Below, in pieces: positions 60,458 to 64,000 of a stretch of DNA of 64,000 nucleotides. The first letter of the stretch is position 1; each line of letters starts with the position of its first letter. Source of the stretch: Hyphomicrobiales bacterium (lineage in GTDB: Bacteria > Pseudomonadota > Alphaproteobacteria > Rhodospirillales > JACKKN01); the NCBI GenBank assembly GCA_024236415.1, contig JACKKN010000004.1:62001-126000 (forward strand). Direction: 5' to 3'. The notes under the pieces are model-generated. The model had not been told where the DNA came from. It searched no databases and saw only the letters and a program-made list of their open reading frames with translations. Made by a program: the position numbers and the translations under genes.

Positions 60458-60919
60458 CTAGTGCCGGTGCTCCTTGCGGAAGTCGTCGTGGCAGCCCTTG
60501 CAGGACTTGCCCAGGTTGCCGATGGCGCCGCCGATGGCGCCCTTGTCGCCGGACCCGGCGACCTTGGTCAGGGCGGCGGCGGCGTCCTGGAAGGCCTGGA
60601 CGCGCTGCTTGAAGGCGTCGGGCTTCTCCCAGATGGCTTCCTTGGCGTCGGTCTCGCCGAAGTCCGACCCCTGGGGGAAGATCCTGGCGCTGATCTGGGC
60701 CAGGTCGTTCATGGCCCGGGCGTGCAGCGGCATGTCCTCCATGAATCCCACCTGGCCCTTCAGGATGGCGACCATGGCCCCCATGTTGCCGCCCACGGCC
60801 TTCATGACGGCCTGGCGGTGCTTGATGGCGCCTTCGTCGTCGGCCTGGGTGGCCGCCGGCGACAGGCCCAGGCCCATGGCGAAGGCCAGGGCGCCGAGAG
60901 TCAGTGCGGTAGTTTTCAT
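60458..60919 (-). CDS. Cytochrome c' (class II)
   Basis: A 153-residue periplasmic cytochrome: signal peptide 1-26, four-helix bundle with QAVMKAVGGNMGAMVAILKG, and the heme site CKGCH near the C-terminus (140-144). Cytochromes c' bind nitric oxide and can help detoxify it, which fits the NirS nitrite reductase in this genome. GGGAG is 6 bases before the ATG at 60919. Confidence 0.94.
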   Translation of the reverse strand: MKTTALTLGALAFAMGLGLSPAATQADDEGAIKHRQAVMKAVGGNMGAMVAILKGQVGFMEDMPLHARAMNDLAQISARIFPQGSDFGETDAKEAIWEKPDAFKQRVQAFQDAAAALTKVAGSGDKGAIGGAIGNLGKSCKGCHDDFRKEHRH

Positions 60920-61057
60920 GTCGATCTCCCGAGTGGCAGGGCCGCGGCCGGCGCCGAATTTCCCGTGTCCCGATCTTACGGCCAAAAGGGGTATCTTCAA
61001 GGGCTCGAAAGCCCTAGTTTCACGGCCTTGTGATCAACCGGACCACGCGGCGGTGCC

Positions 61058-61642
61058 ATGACCGACATCCGATCCCTTTGTGTCTTCTGCGGCTCGCGCA
61101 AGGGCGCCGACCCGGCCTACGAGGCGGCGGCCCGGCGCCTGGGCGAGGTCATCGCCGCGCAGGGCATCCACCTGGTCTACGGCGCCGGCGGCATCGGCCT
61201 GATGGGGGTGCTGGCGGAAACGGTCCTGGCCAACGGCGGCCGGGTCACCGGCATCATCCCCGAGTTCCTGATGAAGTACGAGGTCGGCGACCCGGGCCTG
61301 ACCGAGCTGATCGTGGTCGAGTCCATGCACCAGCGCAAGGCGCGCATGTTCGAGATGTCCGACGGCTTCGTGGTCCTGCCGGGCGGCCTGGGCACCCTGG
61401 ACGAGACCTTCGAGATCGTCACCTGGAAGCAGCTGCGCCAGCACTCCAAGCCCATCGTGGTCGCCGACGTGGGCGGCTACTGGGCCGGGTTCAAGGACCT
61501 GGTCGCCAGCATCGTCGCCGGCGGCTTCGCCCATCCCAAGATCCACGAGCTGTTCACGGTGGTCGACGACGTGGACAAGGTCCTGCCGGCCCTGGCGGCG
61601 GCGCCGGAGCCGGACGAGATCGTCCTTACCAGCCACCTGTAG
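61058..61642 (+). CDS. LOG family protein (cytokinin-activating-like, TIGR00730)
   Basis: A 194-residue lysine decarboxylase-like/LOG protein. CVFCGSRKGADPAYEAAARRLG at the start (first part), VYGAGGIGLMGVLAE and the signature PGGLGTLDETFEI are intact. LOG enzymes hydrolyse nucleoside 5'-monophosphates to free base and ribose phosphate. Confidence 0.94.
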   Translation: MTDIRSLCVFCGSRKGADPAYEAAARRLGEVIAAQGIHLVYGAGGIGLMGVLAETVLANGGRVTGIIPEFLMKYEVGDPGLTELIVVESMHQRKARMFEMSDGFVVLPGGLGTLDETFEIVTWKQLRQHSKPIVVADVGGYWAGFKDLVASIVAGGFAHPKIHELFTVVDDVDKVLPALAAAPEPDEIVLTSHL

Positions 61643-61650
61643 CAGCCGCG

Positions 61651-62271
61651 TCAGCCGGCGCGCAGCAGGGCCTCGGCCCGGGCCAGGTCGTCGGGGCGGT
61701 TGATGTTGAAGAAGGGGTCCACCGGGTCGGCGGCGAAGTCCACGTGGGCGATGGCGTAGCGCGCCGTCCACAGGTCGATCTTGCGCATGTCCTCCTCGAC
61801 CATGGCCCGGCGCAGGTCGCCGGCCAGGCCCACCGGCCAGATGCCGAACACCGGATGGGTGCGCCCGGCGGACATGGCGCAGGCCAGCTCGGCGCCGTCC
61901 AGGACGGCATCCCGAAGGCGCGCCACCAGGTCGGTGGGGAAGAACGGGGCGTCGCAGGTGAAGGTGACCAGGTGGGTGACCGCCGGCAGGTTGGCCGCCG
62001 CCCACTCCATGCCCGTCAGCACCCCCGCCAGGGGGCCGGCGAAATCCGCGATCACGTCTGCGACCACGGGAAGATCATAGGCCGCGAACCGGGCCGGGTC
62101 GCCGGCGGCGTTGATGACCAGGTGGTCGACCTGGGGCCGGGCCCGCTCGACCACCCGGTCCATGATCGGGCGCCCGCCCAGCAGGCGCAGCCCCTTGTCG
62201 CCGCCGCCGAAGCGGCGCGCCTGGCCGCCGGCCAGCAGCAGGCCCAGGGTCTCGCCCACGGGACCGCTCAT
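61651..62271 (-). CDS. mobA: Molybdenum cofactor guanylyltransferase MobA
   Basis: A 206-residue enzyme attaching GMP to molybdopterin. LLLAGGQARRFGGGDKGLR is the nucleotide-binding start, DFAGPLAGVLTGMEW and TFTCDAPFFP follow the family pattern, and FFNINRPDDLARAE closes it. It overlaps fdhD by four bases. The bis-MGD cofactor it makes is needed by formate dehydrogenases and nitrate reductases. Confidence 0.95.
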   Translation of the reverse strand: MSGPVGETLGLLLAGGQARRFGGGDKGLRLLGGRPIMDRVVERARPQVDHLVINAAGDPARFAAYDLPVVADVIADFAGPLAGVLTGMEWAAANLPAVTHLVTFTCDAPFFPTDLVARLRDAVLDGAELACAMSAGRTHPVFGIWPVGLAGDLRRAMVEEDMRKIDLWTARYAIAHVDFAADPVDPFFNINRPDDLARAEALLRAG

Positions 62272-63143
62272 CGCGCGCCCTTGCGCTGCATGTGCTCGGG
62301 CTCGTCCTCGACCTGGGCGTGGTCGGCGTCGAACACGATGCGGTGCTCGCCGGCGAGGGCGATGAACCGCCGGCCGCGGGCCCGGCCGACCAGGGTCAGG
62401 CCGGCCTTGCGCGCCAGCTCCACACCCCAGGCCGTGAAGCCCGAGCGCGAAACCAGGATGGGAATGCCCATCTGCACGGTCTTCAGCACCATCTCGCTGG
62501 TCAGGCGGCCGGTGGTGTAGAACACCTTGTCCTCGCCCGACATGTGGTTCAGGTACATGTAGCCGGCGATCTTGTCGACGGCGTTGTGGCGGCCCACGTC
62601 CTCGACGTACAGCAGCGGCCGGTCGCCGCGGCACAGCACGCAGCCATGGATGGCGCCGGCGCCCAGGTACAGGCTGGGCGCGGTGTTGATCTTCTTGACC
62701 AGGGCGTACAGGTCCGAGGTGCGCAGCCTGACGTCGTCCGACAGGGTGACGGACTCGAACTTCTCCATCACGTCGCCGAACACCGTGCCCTGGGCGCAGC
62801 CCGAGGTCAGGGTCTTCTTCTTCAGCTTGTCCTCGAAATTGGTCTGCCGCGCCGTGCGCACCACCACCACGTCGATGTCCGGGTCGTACTCGACGGCGGT
62901 GATCTCGTCGTCGTCCAGCAGCATGTTCTGGTTCACCAGGTAGCCCACGGCCAGGTATTCGGGATAGTCGCCGATGGTCATCATGGTGACGATCTCGCGC
63001 CCGTTCAGGAACAGGGTCAGGGGCCGCTCGACCGTGACCGAGGTGGTGATGGGCGTGCCGTCCTGGTCGATGCCCTCGACCCGGCGGGTCAGCCGCGGGT
63101 CGTCGGGGTCCGGCTTGACGATGAATTCGGCCTGGTCGTCCAT
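62268..63143 (-). CDS. fdhD: Formate dehydrogenase accessory sulfurtransferase FdhD
   Basis: A 291-residue sulfurtransferase that passes sulfur to the Mo/W-bis-MGD cofactor of formate dehydrogenase. ERPLTLFLNGREIVTMMTIG and YLAVGYLVNQ open it. The catalytic Cys is in TSGCAQGT (Cys116), here a single Cys instead of the CxxC of E. coli FdhD. VEDVGRHNAVDKIAGY and LTSEMVLKTVQMGIPILVSRS are canonical. GGGAGG is 8 bases before the ATG at 63143. Confidence 0.95.
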   Translation of the reverse strand: MDDQAEFIVKPDPDDPRLTRRVEGIDQDGTPITTSVTVERPLTLFLNGREIVTMMTIGDYPEYLAVGYLVNQNMLLDDDEITAVEYDPDIDVVVVRTARQTNFEDKLKKKTLTSGCAQGTVFGDVMEKFESVTLSDDVRLRTSDLYALVKKINTAPSLYLGAGAIHGCVLCRGDRPLLYVEDVGRHNAVDKIAGYMYLNHMSGEDKVFYTTGRLTSEMVLKTVQMGIPILVSRSGFTAWGVELARKAGLTLVGRARGRRFIALAGEHRIVFDADHAQVEDEPEHMQRKGAR

Positions 63144-63320
63144 GTGGTTTGCCTCCCGTGTTCCCCTGCATATAGGGAATTCCCCCGGGGGAGCGCCAGT
63201 CAATTCCGATACCGTTATGCTTGCCACGTCCTAGCGGATTGTGCTTGAAATCCGGGAACCAGAAAAAAATCAAGGCGGCGGCCGGACGGAATGCGGCCGC
63301 CCGATCGGTGGGGAGGCCCC

Positions 63321-64000
63321 GTGAACGATTTTTCCGACGCCCTGTCCTCGGCGCTGCTGCTGCTGCTGCACTGGGAGCGGGACCTGGCCGAGATCGTCGC
63401 CCTGTCGCTGCGGGTCAGCCTGACGGCGGTGGTCATGGCGGCGGTCATCGGCATGCCCCTGGGGGCGGCCCTGGCCCTGTTCCGCTTTCCCGGGCGCCAG
63501 GCCCTGGTGGTGCTGACCAGCGCCCTCATGGGGCTGCCGCCGGTGGTGGTGGGGCTGATCGTCTACCTGCTGCTGTCGCGCTCGGGCGCGCTGGGCGTGC
63601 TGGGCCTGCTGTTCACCCCCACCGCCATGATCATCGCCCAGGTGACCCTGATCACCCCCATCATCGCCGCCCTGGTGCGCCAGGTGATCGAGGACCTGTG
63701 GCAGGAGTACGCCGAGCAGCTCCGCTCCCTCGGCGCCGGGCCGGCGCGGGCCCTGCCGACCCTGCTGTGGGACGCCCGCTTCTCCCTGATCACCGCCTTC
63801 CTGGCCGGCTTCGGCCGCGCCAGCGCCGAGGTCGGTGCGGTGATGATCGTCGGCGGCAACATCGACCACGTGACCCGGGTCATGACCACGGCCATCGCCC
63901 TGGAGGTCAGCAAGGGCGACCTGGCCCTGGCCCTGGGGCTGGGCATCGTGCTGATCACGCTGTCCATCGCCGTCAACGCCACCGCCTTCCTGGTCAAGGA
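63321..64000 (+). CDS. tupB: Tungstate/molybdate-type ABC transporter permease (cut by right edge)
   Basis: The first 226 residues of a TupB-like permease. Helices include LSLRVSLTAVVMAAVIGMPL, and LMGLPPVVVGLIVYLLLSRS and AEVGAVMIVGGNIDHVTRVM are characteristic of tungstate permeases. The inner-loop EAA-like motif YAEQLRSLGAGPARAL contacts the ATPase. The start is GTG at 63321, after GGGGAGG. Divergent from fdhD, so Mo/W uptake and cofactor maturation genes are side by side. The tungstate assignment rests on family resemblance and context. Confidence 0.85.
   Translation, partial: MNDFSDALSSALLLLLHWERDLAEIVALSLRVSLTAVVMAAVIGMPLGAALALFRFPGRQALVVLTSALMGLPPVVVGLIVYLLLSRSGALGVLGLLFTPTAMIIAQVTLITPIIAALVRQVIEDLWQEYAEQLRSLGAGPARALPTLLWDARFSLITAFLAGFGRASAEVGAVMIVGGNIDHVTRVMTTAIALEVSKGDLALALGLGIVLITLSIAVNATAFLVK

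Noticed and set aside
61020..61040. TTGTGATCAA as an Fnr site upstream of cytochrome c'
   Set aside because: The half-sites lack the four-base spacer required by Fnr-family proteins.
63207..63225. CGTTATG as a ModE half-site between fdhD and the permease gene
   Set aside because: Only one half of the palindrome is present; the second half could not be found.

Overview
The window is very GC-rich, with G or C at nearly every third codon position, and carries a typical alphaproteobacterial gene set: three-subunit PntAA/PntAB/PntB transhydrogenase, COQ9, a fused indolepyruvate ferredoxin oxidoreductase, DUF1194 and DUF465 proteins, and S21. Together with a NirS-type nitrite reductase and several PEP-CTERM proteins this suggests a facultatively denitrifying member of the Rhodospirillales or a close relative. 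That placement is inferred from gene content only. I recognised no rRNA, tRNA, CRISPR array, insertion sequence or prophage.

Layout. 1-2.8 kb: divergent nirI (cut by the left edge) and nirS with two Fnr/Nnr-type boxes between them. 2.8-12.3 kb: RarD permease, an SDR/ATP-grasp/FemAB-like group, YaiI, DUF488 and a fused indolepyruvate oxidoreductase. 12.9-16.9 kb: one very large sensor with four solute-binding domains and a SpoIIE-type phosphatase. 17-28.4 kb: two PEP-CTERM proteins, each behind a sigma-54-like promoter, flanking an acyl-CoA ligase and a tightly packed M3 peptidase/hydrolase/ABC1 kinase/antitoxin-like operon. 28.5-34.2 kb: hydroxyacid-oxoacid transhydrogenase, ArfB and the pnt operon. 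34.2-45.3 kb: sulfotransferase and SpmAB-like operon, a likely pseudo-enzyme of the tripeptidyl aminopeptidase family, rpsU, def, a MetE-like protein, a glycosyltransferase, lipoproteins and a metallophosphoesterase. 45.4-50.5 kb: two paralogous 36-residue membrane proteins around DUF1194, an SDR, a LuxR regulator and a third PEP-CTERM protein. 50.5-64 kb: COQ9, AlkA, PurE, a degenerate GGDEF protein, two DUF465 genes, a sigma-54-driven 67-residue protein, pssA-psd, LysM protein, cytochrome b561 and c', LOG, mobA-fdhD and a tungstate-type permease (cut by the right edge).

How the parts connect. Several genes point to life with little oxygen and nitrogen oxides: nirI/nirS, cytochrome c', cytochrome b561, indolepyruvate oxidoreductase, fdhD/mobA/tupB (Mo/W formate dehydrogenase maturation and metal uptake). 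The most striking regulatory signals are (a) the twin 36-residue membrane proteins at 45453-45563 and 50223-50333, both preceded by the same GTGAC-N4-GTCAC dyad exactly 22 bases before a -10 hexamer, the geometry of a class II Crp/Fnr-activated promoter; and (b) sigma-54 promoter motifs ahead of two PEP-CTERM genes and a 67-residue protein, which fits the known PrsK/PrsR-RpoN control of PEP-CTERM genes in other bacteria. No exosortase lies in the window.
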